Virus record (IMG/VR): IMGVR_UViG_3300029286_000178
Span: 1 to 30,912 of that record
Strand: one strand, 5' to 3'
Source: a virus
DNA length: 30,912 bases
In this document: positions 24,105 to 30,909 of the stretch, one piece after another
Numbering within the stretch: the first letter of the stretch is position 1
Layout of the letters: each line of letters starts with the position of its first letter
Notes under the pieces: generated by a model
What the model was told of the DNA's origin: nothing
Database searches by the model: none
The model's input: only the letters and a program-made list of their open reading frames with translations
Position numbers and translations under genes: made by a program

Positions 24105-24285
24105 CGTTCATACTCCATTTAGGCTTCATGGTCATTAATTTTGCGATCTCATCCGGGCCTTCCAACTTGGCCCTGACCGTGACGTTTCTTGGTGATTTGA
24201 TTTTCAACTTCCGTTTGAACTTGGCCATCAATTTCAGCCAGGTCGCCCGGCTAAGCTCGTTGCAGCAGTTTATGAATTCAGGCAT
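24091..24285 (-). CDS. Small basic phage protein, unknown
   Basis: This is a 64-aa protein with GGGAGGT 6 bases before the ATG. It is very basic in the middle (LMAKFKRKLKIKSPRNVTVRAKLEG). It overlaps the broken HNH gene upstream by 8 bases and the next gene by 14 bases, so it is part of the early operon. Function unknown. Confidence 0.6.
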   Translation of the reverse strand: MPEFINCCNELSRATWLKLMAKFKRKLKIKSPRNVTVRAKLEGPDEIAKLMTMKPKWSMNDGIQ

Positions 24286-24486
24286 TTATGACCTCCCGTA
24301 TTCCATGGGCTTCAGAATGATGTCGGCCGCATAGTAGGATCAAATTTTCAAGTTCGTCTTTGCCACCATGTGACCTCATGACTTTGTGGTGTATGGCTAG
24401 GCCGCGGAAATCTCCCGGGCCCGGCAGACTTCGCAAAGCCGACCGGCCCTGTCAAGTACTTTTTGTCGCATTTTCTTTGTGATCAT
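24278..24486 (-). pseudogene. HNH endonuclease gene with a frameshift
   Basis: The frame from the ATG at 24486 reads MRQKVLDRAGRLCEVCRAR and then hits a TAG. In the next frame it continues as RGLAIHHKVMRSHGGKDELE and LLCGRHHSEAHG, ending at 24278. Together the two halves are a complete small HNH nuclease (C..C, HHK, HGG-x-D, C..HH). Adding one base to the GGG run at 24414-24416 gives an uninterrupted protein with GDFRGLAIHHK, the expected family sequence. So a one-base loss, or a sequencing error, breaks it. It overlaps the next gene by 8 bases, as intact neighbours do. Confidence 0.75.
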
Positions 24487-24496
24487 ATTTGTTAGC

Positions 24497-25426
24497 CTAT
24501 GCGATGGATTTGCCTATTATCTCGAACGGCTCCCGTATGCCCACGAACTGGCAGCCTTTAACAAGCTTGTATGACCACTCCAGGCCGTTGGGGTTGATAT
24601 CGTCTCTCGCCCATTCCTTGGCCTTGACGATCTTTAGGCGGTTGGAGCCATCCATGCCGGCGCTGTCCATGGCCAAGTAAAGGCTGGCTTTCTCCAGTCC
24701 GAAGTTTCCGCCACGTCCGAGATCGATGTACTCGGTCTGGCCTTTAAGGTTCTTCTTGCTGGGGTTCTTCTGCACAGCGATGACGGCCAGTCCGTTACCC
24801 TTCAGCTTATCGAAAATGGCTTTGATCTTGGCACCAATCTCATAGAAGTTGTCATATATCTCCAAGTAATCGATCACGCATATGGATTCAGGGAATTTGG
24901 CTACCGCATCATGGAAGTTGTCTCCCCGCTCAAATGCCTGGAAGCCTATGCCAAATGTATCGATGTCAGGGAATTTGTTTAGACGGGCCTTTAGCCTTGA
25001 AGCTCCCATCTCGCTGCTGAAATAGACGATGTGCTGCTTCCACTGGTTGAGCAAGCAGAAATTAAGCATCCAGGCCGTCTTGCCAGCATTGCTGGCTCCG
25101 GCACAGACAATGATCGACCTGGGAAGAGTGAGCACGAAGCGCTCCAGCTTGAAGGGATAGCGTATCTCTAAGGCCTGGGCAGGGTTGGCATTATGGAGGT
25201 CCATCTCCACCATGTCGTCCTCAACCCTTCTGAAACGTCCGTTAACCCTGGGGTCTCTTTCTAATAATCCTTTAGTACATAAAGCATGTAGTTGTACTCT
25301 TATATTAGTTTTATCTCTCTCTATAGTAATAGAGAGAGATTTATATATGTCGTCCGTATAAAACCAGCCGGACGACTGCTCAATAAAATCAAACAATTTA
25401 TGGCTTAAAGGCGTTATGTCTTCCAT
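24497..25426 (-). CDS. RecA/DnaB-like replicative ATPase with N-terminal winged helix
   Basis: This is a 309-aa protein. Residues 1-about 75 look like a winged-helix DNA-binding domain (IYKSLSITIERDKTNIRVQL, KGLLERDPRVNGRFRRV). Residues about 95-300 are an ATPase: Walker A GASNAGKT (110-117), the FSSEMGASRLKARL segment of DnaB/KaiC-like proteins, Walker B ICVIDYLE (182-189), and VIAVQKNP. With the TOPRIM gene just upstream it makes a split primase-helicase pair for phage replication. The N-terminal coding part is very AT-rich and contains a perfect palindrome, an origin candidate. Confidence 0.8.
   Translation of the reverse strand: MEDITPLSHKLFDFIEQSSGWFYTDDIYKSLSITIERDKTNIRVQLHALCTKGLLERDPRVNGRFRRVEDDMVEMDLHNANPAQALEIRYPFKLERFVLTLPRSIIVCAGASNAGKTAWMLNFCLLNQWKQHIVYFSSEMGASRLKARLNKFPDIDTFGIGFQAFERGDNFHDAVAKFPESICVIDYLEIYDNFYEIGAKIKAIFDKLKGNGLAVIAVQKNPSKKNLKGQTEYIDLGRGGNFGLEKASLYLAMDSAGMDGSNRLKIVKAKEWARDDINPNGLEWSYKLVKGCQFVGIREPFEIIGKSIA
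25313..25340. repeat. Perfect palindrome, 12-bp arms, inside helicase gene
   Basis: ATCTCTCTCTAT - AGTA - ATAGAGAGAGAT, no mismatch. It falls in codons about 29-38 of the helicase gene in an AT-rich stretch (about 25255-25375). A second inverted pair AGTACA/TGTACT lies about 20 bases to the left. Coding need alone does not explain a perfect 12-bp stem. Confidence 0.85.
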
Positions 25427-25464
25427 CTTTTTTGCAACTTCTCTGCAACACTCACGATCAGCTT

Positions 25465-25563
25465 TTAACGTTTATTAACGCTGTTCAGCTTCCTTTGCGT
25501 TCATTTCCATTAACAACGTTAAGAAAAAACTGCCTTTTTTAACGTGCCTTTAACGGTCGTTAA
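25465..25563. repeat. Cluster of TTAACG / CGTTAA hexamers (iteron-like)
   Basis: Direct copies of TTAACG at 25465, 25475, 25539 and 25550; inverted copies CGTTAA at 25517 and 25558; a near copy TTAACA at 25510. Six exact and one degenerate copy in 99 bases, with pairs spaced 10-11 bases apart (one helical turn). It spans the primase-helicase gap and the last 45 bases of the primase gene. Candidate origin or operator. Confidence 0.65.
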
Positions 25564-26292
25564 TCCGCTCTCTTCCAGGGCCCGGATGTACTTTTCATGG
25601 CGCCGCTGATGAGCCAATGCCTGCCGGCAGAATTCCAATTGATACTCAATTAGCGACAGTTTTGGTTGATGCTTGATCGGCGCCGTCTTCAGCCATTCCA
25701 ATTCATTTAGCAGCTGCCGAGGCCCCATGGTCTTCAGCCTCTCGTCATACTCGCGCCGATATTCCAGCGGCATGTAGATGGAGGCATCATCGGCTATCTC
25801 CATCAGCTTCTCAGCGGTCCCACCAGCCTCGATCCAGTCGCTGACATCCTTGCCCGTGCCCGGCAGCCTAATCACCTTCACAGCCTCAGCAAAAAGGTAT
25901 AATTCACAGGCCACCTGAAGAGCGTGCTTCCAGCCAGCGTCGTCATTATCAGGACAAATAAGCACCAGGGCGCCGGTCAGTGCCTGAGTATAGGTCTTTC
26001 TCCAGCGGCCAGCGCCCATAGCACAGGTAGTGGTCTCAAAGCCGATTTTGACCAGATTATCAGCGTCCTTCTCTCCCTCACATATAAATATGGGCATGGA
26101 CTTTTCAATTGCCAGTGTGATCTCTGGTAAGCGATAGAGCACCGGCTCGATGTCTTTGAGGTTATAGATGTAGCCACCAGCTCCGTCTGGCCGGCGCTGG
26201 GTGAAGGCCTTAGGCTGGTAACGGACGGTCTCGTGTACCACGCCGCCGGCCCGATTTCGGTATTGATATATTGCAGCTATCTTTTCCACCAT
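25519..26292 (-). CDS. TOPRIM-domain primase-like protein
   Basis: This is a 257-aa protein. TOPRIM motifs: CEGEKDADNLVKIG (71-84) with the catalytic Glu, and CPDNDDAGWKHA (113-124) with the Asp-x-Asp. LPGTGKDVSDWIEAGG is the usual third conserved segment. The N-terminus (YQYRNRAGGVVHETVRYQPKAF) is typical of phage TOPRIM proteins that lack the CHC2 zinc finger. The ATG at 26292 lies only 3 bases after AGAGGA; the next codon, GTG at 26289, has better spacing. With the downstream ATPase it forms a replication pair. Confidence 0.83.
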   Translation of the reverse strand: MVEKIAAIYQYRNRAGGVVHETVRYQPKAFTQRRPDGAGGYIYNLKDIEPVLYRLPEITLAIEKSMPIFICEGEKDADNLVKIGFETTTCAMGAGRWRKTYTQALTGALVLICPDNDDAGWKHALQVACELYLFAEAVKVIRLPGTGKDVSDWIEAGGTAEKLMEIADDASIYMPLEYRREYDERLKTMGPRQLLNELEWLKTAPIKHQPKLSLIEYQLEFCRQALAHQRRHEKYIRALEESGLTTVKGTLKKAVFS

Positions 26293-26308
26293 CTATCCTC
26301 TGGATCCC

Positions 26309-26338
26309 GCCCGGCCCCGGGAGCGTGCGGGGCCGGGC
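26309..26338. repeat. All-GC 10-bp hairpin between antirepressor and primase genes
   Basis: GCCCGGCCCC at 26309-26318 pairs perfectly with GGGGCCGGGC at 26329-26338 around a 10-base loop. No T tract follows on the minus strand, so it is not a normal intrinsic terminator. It lies 16 bases before the primase start and just before its ribosome binding site, and could limit translation or RNA decay. The rest of the 131-base gap holds nothing clear. Confidence 0.7.
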
Positions 26339-26423
26339 TATTTGAAAAAGGAGGCATCGCCTGGCTCGGTTGGCTGCGCCGGGTAATTACCGATGGTTGT
26401 TTAATCCCGGACACCAGGCATAT

Positions 26424-27227
26424 CTATTTATCGAATAAATCCTTGGCCACGACCCACAGCCTGTCGATCTCACCAACATACTGTACATAGGCCAGTGTGC
26501 TCTTAAACCTGGGGCGTGCTTCCCGTTTTATATTGCGACCTGTCCTCAGCCGAAAGGCATCGTAGAGATGATTCCAGATATGTTCGAATTCAGCGAACTC
26601 GCCTGGATGATTGGCCATATACTTGTTGATGAACAGGATGATCTCGTTGCGCCGGGTAAGCGGAGGCACAGGGGGCAAGAGTGCTTTGACCTCCTGACCT
26701 GACTTTAACTGAGATACATCGCTTTTCAGAGTGGCCAAATCAGAAAACACATCTTTAAGAGGGAGCAGACAGCTTATCAGCTCTTGAGTTAAAGCTTTGA
26801 CATGTGCTAAATCGTGGCTATATGCAGGAGCAATCTGCGGTGACATAGCCTGTTGCCGCATGGGTGGCACAGCTTCTATCAATCTGCGATAGAGCACCTT
26901 TGACAGTGGCTTGCGGGATTTGCTGATGATGTCATATAGACCGACTTCATCGGTGAAGGCCATGCGTTGCACACCGCCGGCAGTTTGGATGTTGATCCAG
27001 ATAACGCCACCGATAGCGACACCGTTATTACCGGTGTCGCTATTACAAAGGGGGCGGTTATTATCCGCCTCCTTTGTTAACCGTGCGATGACATCATCTA
27101 TCCTCTTAATGCCCAATGCAGCACAAATATCAGCGATACAAAATAGAATCTTGCCGTCGACTCCTGTGATCCGCCGGATGGTATATTCGTTAAACTTGAA
27201 AACCGTCAACTCCTTTGTCATCAGCAT
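26424..27227 (-). CDS. BRO-N / antirepressor-like protein
   Basis: This is a 267-aa protein. The N-terminus (VFKFNEYTIRRITGVDGKILFCIADICAALGI, VIARLTKEADN, FTDEVGLYDIISKSRKPLSKVLYRRLIE) fits the BRO-N/antirepressor domain used by phages to counter repressors. The middle contains a helical linker (LKDVFSDLATLKSDVSQLKSG). The C-terminus (TRRNEIILFINKYMANHPGE, IWNHLYDAFRLRTGRNIK) resembles a DNA- or protein-binding module of phage antirepressors. GGAG lies about 7 bases before the ATG. Possible role: switch to lytic growth. Confidence 0.75.
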   Translation of the reverse strand: MLMTKELTVFKFNEYTIRRITGVDGKILFCIADICAALGIKRIDDVIARLTKEADNNRPLCNSDTGNNGVAIGGVIWINIQTAGGVQRMAFTDEVGLYDIISKSRKPLSKVLYRRLIEAVPPMRQQAMSPQIAPAYSHDLAHVKALTQELISCLLPLKDVFSDLATLKSDVSQLKSGQEVKALLPPVPPLTRRNEIILFINKYMANHPGEFAEFEHIWNHLYDAFRLRTGRNIKREARPRFKSTLAYVQYVGEIDRLWVVAKDLFDK

Positions 27228-27237
27228 CGTATTACTC

Positions 27238-27828
27238 CTATTCCTCTTTAGGTTCCATGGCCTCGGCTATCTTGTTCCAGGCAGCATCCAGGTCGGTGAT
27301 CTCGTTGGCATCGGAAACACCGAGTATCTTCAGTATGTCCGCGCGGTAGAGGTCCCATTTGGCATTGGCCCGCGTGAACAGCTGCCCAACTGTCGTCAGT
27401 TTCTTGGTGCTTTCCTTTGTGGCAGGCTTTATCTCAGGAAGTGTCAAATTGCCTTTGAGGGCGCCGGCGATGCCGCGGATTGTGAAGGCGATCTGCGTGC
27501 CCAGGGAAGTCAGCGCCTCCTGTCGATAAGCGTTCTTCTCAAACAGGTCGACCTTGCCGGCAATGGCCAAATCCACCAGCGACTTGTAGGCCACCTGGGC
27601 GACGATTAGCTCATCATTCTTCTGGTAGCTCTTGACGCCCTTGTTATCCGACTTGATCATGTAGCAGTCTCCTCGGTCATTGAGTTCCATGCCCTGAGTT
27701 TCCAGATCATCACCCAGCCGGAAGGGCTTGAAGGAGATGATCTTCTTCTCAATTCCCTCACAGACAATCTCCCAGTACTTGTTGCCGCTTTTGGATGTGT
27801 TTTCCAGTATGCTTAAGATCTTGGACAT
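27238..27828 (-). CDS. OB-fold-like phage protein, possible single-strand DNA binding
   Basis: This 196-aa protein starts after AAGGAGGG. Its first about 60 residues (MSKILSILENTSKSGNKYWE, IVCEGIEKKIISFKPFRLGD, DLETQGMELNDRGDCYMIKS) have the strand pattern of an OB fold. The C-terminal half is helical and acidic at the end (AAWNKIAEAMEPKEE), as in many SSB-like proteins. It precedes the antirepressor and replication genes in the early operon. No Walker or nuclease motif. The SSB-like role is inferred. Confidence 0.6.
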   Translation of the reverse strand: MSKILSILENTSKSGNKYWEIVCEGIEKKIISFKPFRLGDDLETQGMELNDRGDCYMIKSDNKGVKSYQKNDELIVAQVAYKSLVDLAIAGKVDLFEKNAYRQEALTSLGTQIAFTIRGIAGALKGNLTLPEIKPATKESTKKLTTVGQLFTRANAKWDLYRADILKILGVSDANEITDLDAAWNKIAEAMEPKEE

Positions 27829-27986
27829 GTTTGCCCTCCTTCACAGTTATTGCACAATCTTTCTTTTTCCGGCACCGGCTGATGGGTGAATACCCTGAAT
27901 TTAGTCCGGCACTGTCGGCATAGGTACCAGCGATAACGGCCGACGCGGCCCTCGATATATTCGCGGCACCTGGTGGTCGGCCTCAA
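27813..27986 (-). CDS. Small zinc-finger phage protein (57 aa)
   Basis: This is a TTG-start gene: AGGAGG lies 4 bases before the TTG at 27986, which overlaps the stop of the upstream gene (TTGA). The product has Cys7, Cys23, Cys26, Cys45, Cys48, Cys54 in a basic frame (RYRWYLCRQCRTKFRVFTHQ), a zinc-ribbon-type layout. It overlaps the start of the OB-fold-like gene by 16 bases. Probably a small nucleic-acid-binding protein of the early operon. Confidence 0.6.
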   Translation of the reverse strand: MRPTTRCREYIEGRVGRYRWYLCRQCRTKFRVFTHQPVPEKERLCNNCEGGQTCPRS

Positions 27987-28129
27987 TTGGCCTCCTGCTT
28001 GCCGATCAAGCCCTCGCGCCTGCCGATAGCCACAGCCAGCTCAATTAGAGTCCTAATCCTGCTCTGCACGGCCGGATCGACGGGCGGGGATATCTCCTCA
28101 GTGTGTGGTGCCAACTTTGTGCTCTCCAT
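27983..28129 (-). CDS. First early-operon small protein (48 aa)
   Basis: This is the first frame after the leftward promoter, about 60 bases from the predicted start site of transcription. The product (PVDPAVQSRIRTLIELAVAI then GRREGLIGKQEAN) is helical and resembles short phage ORFs of unknown role. The ATG has only a weak upstream SD (AAGAAAAA), but the end is coupled to the next gene by TTGA overlap, supporting real translation. Confidence 0.5.
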   Translation of the reverse strand: MESTKLAPHTEEISPPVDPAVQSRIRTLIELAVAIGRREGLIGKQEAN

Positions 28130-28195
28130 GACGATTTTTCTTGAAAACATACCGGGGGATTAATTTGAAGCTGTGGTTATGCTGGAATAGTGATA

Positions 28196-28224
28196 ATATT
28201 ACTTCATTGTAATAATGTTGTCAA
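28196..28224 (-). promoter_or_regulatory. Leftward early promoter
   Basis: On the minus strand TTGACA (28224-28219), 17-base spacer, TAATAT (28201-28196). Near-consensus sigma-70-type promoter facing the early operon (28129 to 23718). Overlaps the operator-like inverted repeat 28197-28214. Confidence 0.75.
28197..28214. promoter_or_regulatory. Operator-like inverted repeat in the early promoter
   Basis: TATTAC-ttcatt-GTAATA, perfect 6-bp arms, covering the -10 and part of the spacer of the leftward promoter. An imperfect GGTGAT-ATC-ATTACC overlaps the rightward -10 at about 28327-28341. Both share an ATTAC-type half site, consistent with a shared repressor; inference. Confidence 0.5.
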
Positions 28225-28308
28225 GTGGTATTTGTCGCTCTATGCAAGATAACATAAAGACGTTTTAGCTATGTAAGTGCGCCTGAAGTCCCTGACGACA
28301 TCAACCGC

Positions 28309-28337
28309 TTGACAGTAAAATTAATAGGTGATATCAT
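28309..28337 (+). promoter_or_regulatory. Rightward promoter of repressor/lysogeny genes
   Basis: TTGACA (28309-28314), 17-base spacer, TATCAT (28332-28337). Drives the XRE repressor 38 bases downstream, then the ImmA-like gene and possibly the recombinase. With the leftward promoter it makes a divergent lysis-lysogeny control region. Confidence 0.75.
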
Positions 28338-28375
28338 TACCATAATATGTCAATCATGCTCACAGAGAGACTTAC

Positions 28376-28783
28376 ATGCCGATAACGCTAGCTCAGCTGA
28401 TCAGGGAGGCGCGGATGCGCACGGGTATGACGCAGCGGGAGCTGTCCCAGCTGGTGGGCACCAGTATGGAGAATGTCACCTCCATCGAGAACGGGCGCAA
28501 TAAAACTCCTTCGCCCGACATCATTCTCGCCATGTCGAAGCATCTTGAACTAGAGGTGACTGACATCTATTCATCCATTGGTGGGACCATGAACAGCTTG
28601 CCCTGGGACAGGGTCGGCGACCTTGATTTGAAGGATCCGGAACTGGAGCTGATGTTCCGCCAGGTGGACCGGCTGACCGATGATGAGGCCAAGGAAAGGG
28701 TCAAGGCCTTCATCAGGTTTACCATTGAAGAAGAGCGGCGCCGCAAACGCCGCGAGATTGCCGAAAAGAAGCAGCCCCAATAG
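28376..28783 (+). CDS. XRE-family phage repressor
   Basis: This is a 135-aa protein. Residues about 5-60 are a Cro/CI-type helix-turn-helix (LIREARMRTGMTQRELSQLV, GTSMENVTSIENGRNKTPSP, then LELEVTDIY). The remainder is an acidic, then very basic helix (LTDDEAKERVKAFIRFTIEEERRRKRREI) with no LexA-type peptidase motif; it may be removed or controlled through the ImmA-like neighbour 23 bases downstream. Likely binds the divergent control region. SD AGAGAG is weak. Confidence 0.85.
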   Translation: MPITLAQLIREARMRTGMTQRELSQLVGTSMENVTSIENGRNKTPSPDIILAMSKHLELEVTDIYSSIGGTMNSLPWDRVGDLDLKDPELELMFRQVDRLTDDEAKERVKAFIRFTIEEERRRKRREIAEKKQPQ

Positions 28784-28806
28784 TCCATATTTCCCTGGAG
28801 GGTCAT

Positions 28807-29277
28807 TTGAGCATTCTCGCCATACAGAAAGCTAAGCAACTGCATTTGAGGCACCCAGGTGTGTATTTCCCATTAGATATGGAAGGCCTGGCCAGTCTTG
28901 AGGGCTGCGAGTGCGTGACCTGGCCGTTCATTCCGCCCATTAGAGAGGTCAAATGCGGCAGATGGATCGGCCTGGCCATGGGACTCAGCGTGGTAGAGCG
29001 CCGCTTTTTAATCGCCCATGCCTTAGCTCACCATTTGATGCACTGCGGCAACCAGCTGACCTTCTACGCCTATCAGGAAACGCTGCGCCGCCAGCAGGAG
29101 AATGATGCGGACTGCTGCGCTGCACATATCCTCATCCCTGAGGAGCAGATCATCGGGCTCGAACAGCTTTCATTATGGGAGATAGCCGAGCACTTCGGGG
29201 TGCCGGAGGAGCTGGGCTTCAAAAGAATCGCCGTGTACGCTACCATGGCCGAGATGGAACGCTGGCGCCGATCGTAG
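28807..29277 (+). CDS. ImmA/IrrE-like protein with altered catalytic motif
   Basis: This is a 156-aa product from TTG 28807, with GGAGGG 4 bases upstream. The layout fits the ImmA/IrrE family: a helix, a strand segment, then RRFLIAHALAHHLMHCGN with the metal-binding His71 and His75, and RQQENDADCCAAHILIPEE supplying the third ligand region. The usual HExxH is HALAH here: the catalytic Glu is Ala, encoded by GCC, so two base changes separate it from Glu. It may be inactive as protease or use another mechanism. ImmA proteins cleave the repressor encoded next door. Confidence 0.75.
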   Translation: MSILAIQKAKQLHLRHPGVYFPLDMEGLASLEGCECVTWPFIPPIREVKCGRWIGLAMGLSVVERRFLIAHALAHHLMHCGNQLTFYAYQETLRRQQENDADCCAAHILIPEEQIIGLEQLSLWEIAEHFGVPEELGFKRIAVYATMAEMERWRRS

Positions 29278-29301
29278 CCTTATTTGCACAAAGAAGCTAA
29301 C

Positions 29302-30843
29302 ATGTCCAATGAGATGGAGAACAAACGCTGCTGCATCTACGCCCGTGTGTCCACGGAGGAGCAAGCCGAACGCGATCTCTCCATCCCATTTCAGTTAGAA
29401 AGATGCCGCTATCACGCGCAGGGCAAGGGCTGGCGGGTGGTCAAGGAGTTTGTGGACGCCGGTGAGAGCGCCAGGACGGACAAGCGCCACGACTTCCAAA
29501 GGATGATCTCTGCGGCACGTAACAAAGAGTTCGACATCATATTAGTTCACAAGTTCGACCGCTTCGCCCGTAACGACTACGACTTCGTGGTCTATGAGAA
29601 GGAGCTGGAAGACCTTAAAATAGTCATCGAGAGCCTGAGCGAGCCTGGGGATGCTTCGACTCCCGCCGGCTATATCAGCCGCAGGATGATGCAGATCATC
29701 AGCTCCTGGTACTCCAAGAATCTTGCTGTTGAGGTCAAGAAGGGCATGCAGAAGAAGGTTGAGAACGGCGGCTGGCCCAAACCGGTCACCCTCGGCTATA
29801 AGAACGTTTCGGATAAAACATCATCATGGATTGAGGTCGACCCAGTCAGCGGTCCGATCATTACCGAAGCCTTCAGGGAGATGGCCACGGGCAAGTGGAC
29901 CCTGCAGGACTGGACCGAGCATGCCTATTCATCAGGCGCCCGCAGCAGGCGTGGAACCATGATCCCCAAGACGGTGTGGAGCAAGATCTTCCACAACCGC
30001 TTTTACCTGGGCGAGACCTGGCTTAAACTGGGAGATACTCCAATCAAGGGCAAGCATCCTCCTTTAGTTGACGAGTACACCTTCTACAAGGTGCAGGATG
30101 TGCTGCAGGAGCACGATAAGTACAGACAGCGCAGTCATCGGCATAAGTACCTTTTAAGAGGGCTGCTGTTCTCCAACGATGCCAATAGCTCCTGCTGGGC
30201 CGAGACGCACCTGCAAAAACAGAAAAGCTATTACAGAAGCAGAAATAAAAAGAACGGAAAGGATATCTATTACAACACCAAACAGGTTGAGGAGCAGCTG
30301 CCGGAGATGTTCAAGAAGATCACGATCTCCAGTGAGGCTGCCAAACAGCTGAAGCGCGATCTGGTGCAGTGGTTCAACAATGAAAACGACTCCAGCGGTG
30401 AGCTCAAGAAGACTGAGACTCGCCTATTTAAATTAGAGAAGATGGAGAAGAATCTGCAGCAGCTTATGATAGAGGACCAGATCTCCATGAGCGACTTCAA
30501 GGAGCACAGGAATCGCATTGATTCGGAGAGGGCCAAGTTAAAGAACTCTGTAGAAGTGATCAGTCAGCGTCAGCATTTAATCAAGGCCGACTTTGAGATA
30601 GCCCTGCAGATGGCCACCGAGCTTGATTACCTCTTCGATAAAGCTAACGAAGATGAGAGGCGACTGCTCTGTGAGACGGTGATTAAGCGGTTAAACATCG
30701 AGAAAGGGACGATCGTTAACATGGAACTCAATGCGCCGTTCGCGCTAATAGCATCCAGGGCTAACGGTTCGGGAGCTGTCAAGAATGGTGGGCCATTGTG
30801 GATTCGAACCACAGACCCCAGTCTTATCAGGACTGTGCTCTAA
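29302..30843 (+). CDS. Large serine recombinase (integrase)
   Basis: The product is 513 aa from the ATG at 29302; a TTG 6 codons upstream is also possible. The resolvase domain is at the N-terminus: ARVSTEEQ with nucleophile Ser17, LVHKFDRFARND with the conserved Arg pair, then a long recombinase domain (VTLGYKNVSDKTSSWIEVDP, IFHNRFYLGETWLKLGDTP). The zinc-ribbon segment is degenerate (LLRGLLFSNDANSSCWAE). A coiled coil follows (LKKTETRLFKLEKMEKNLQQ). The last about 19 codons are encoded by the antisense of the tRNA gene (PLWIRTTDPSLIRTVL), so the protein end depends on the attachment site. Function: site-specific integration and excision. Confidence 0.9.
   Translation: MSNEMENKRCCIYARVSTEEQAERDLSIPFQLERCRYHAQGKGWRVVKEFVDAGESARTDKRHDFQRMISAARNKEFDIILVHKFDRFARNDYDFVVYEKELEDLKIVIESLSEPGDASTPAGYISRRMMQIISSWYSKNLAVEVKKGMQKKVENGGWPKPVTLGYKNVSDKTSSWIEVDPVSGPIITEAFREMATGKWTLQDWTEHAYSSGARSRRGTMIPKTVWSKIFHNRFYLGETWLKLGDTPIKGKHPPLVDEYTFYKVQDVLQEHDKYRQRSHRHKYLLRGLLFSNDANSSCWAETHLQKQKSYYRSRNKKNGKDIYYNTKQVEEQLPEMFKKITISSEAAKQLKRDLVQWFNNENDSSGELKKTETRLFKLEKMEKNLQQLMIEDQISMSDFKEHRNRIDSERAKLKNSVEVISQRQHLIKADFEIALQMATELDYLFDKANEDERRLLCETVIKRLNIEKGTIVNMELNAPFALIASRANGSGAVKNGGPLWIRTTDPSLIRTVL
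30786..30843. other. Probable right attachment region (attR) in tRNA 3' part
   Basis: The recombinase reading frame runs into the 3' half of the tRNA gene. Prophages in tRNA genes carry a copy of the tRNA 3' part at the other end, which is beyond the left window edge. The exact crossover dinucleotide cannot be fixed here. Confidence 0.5.
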
Positions 30844-30862
30844 CCAACTGAGCTAATGGCCC
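30786..30862 (-). tRNA. tRNA-Ile (GAT)
   Basis: The minus strand folds into a complete cloverleaf: acceptor GGGCCAT/ATGGCCC, D stem GCTC/GAGC, anticodon stem CAGTC/GACTG with loop CTGATAA (anticodon GAT), T stem TGTGG/CCACA with loop TTCGAAT. Discriminator A and an encoded CCA end. It is intact although the recombinase gene overlaps its antisense. Confidence 0.95.
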
Positions 30863-30879
30863 CCGGAAATGCAGAGTAA

Positions 30880-30909
30880 AGTATATATGCTGAGGTAAAA
30901 ATGTGTCAA
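30880..30909 (-). promoter_or_regulatory. Promoter of the tRNA-Ile gene
   Basis: On the minus strand TTGACA (30909-30904), 18-base spacer, TATACT (30885-30880), 18 bases before the tRNA 5' end. Strong consensus match. Confidence 0.8.
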
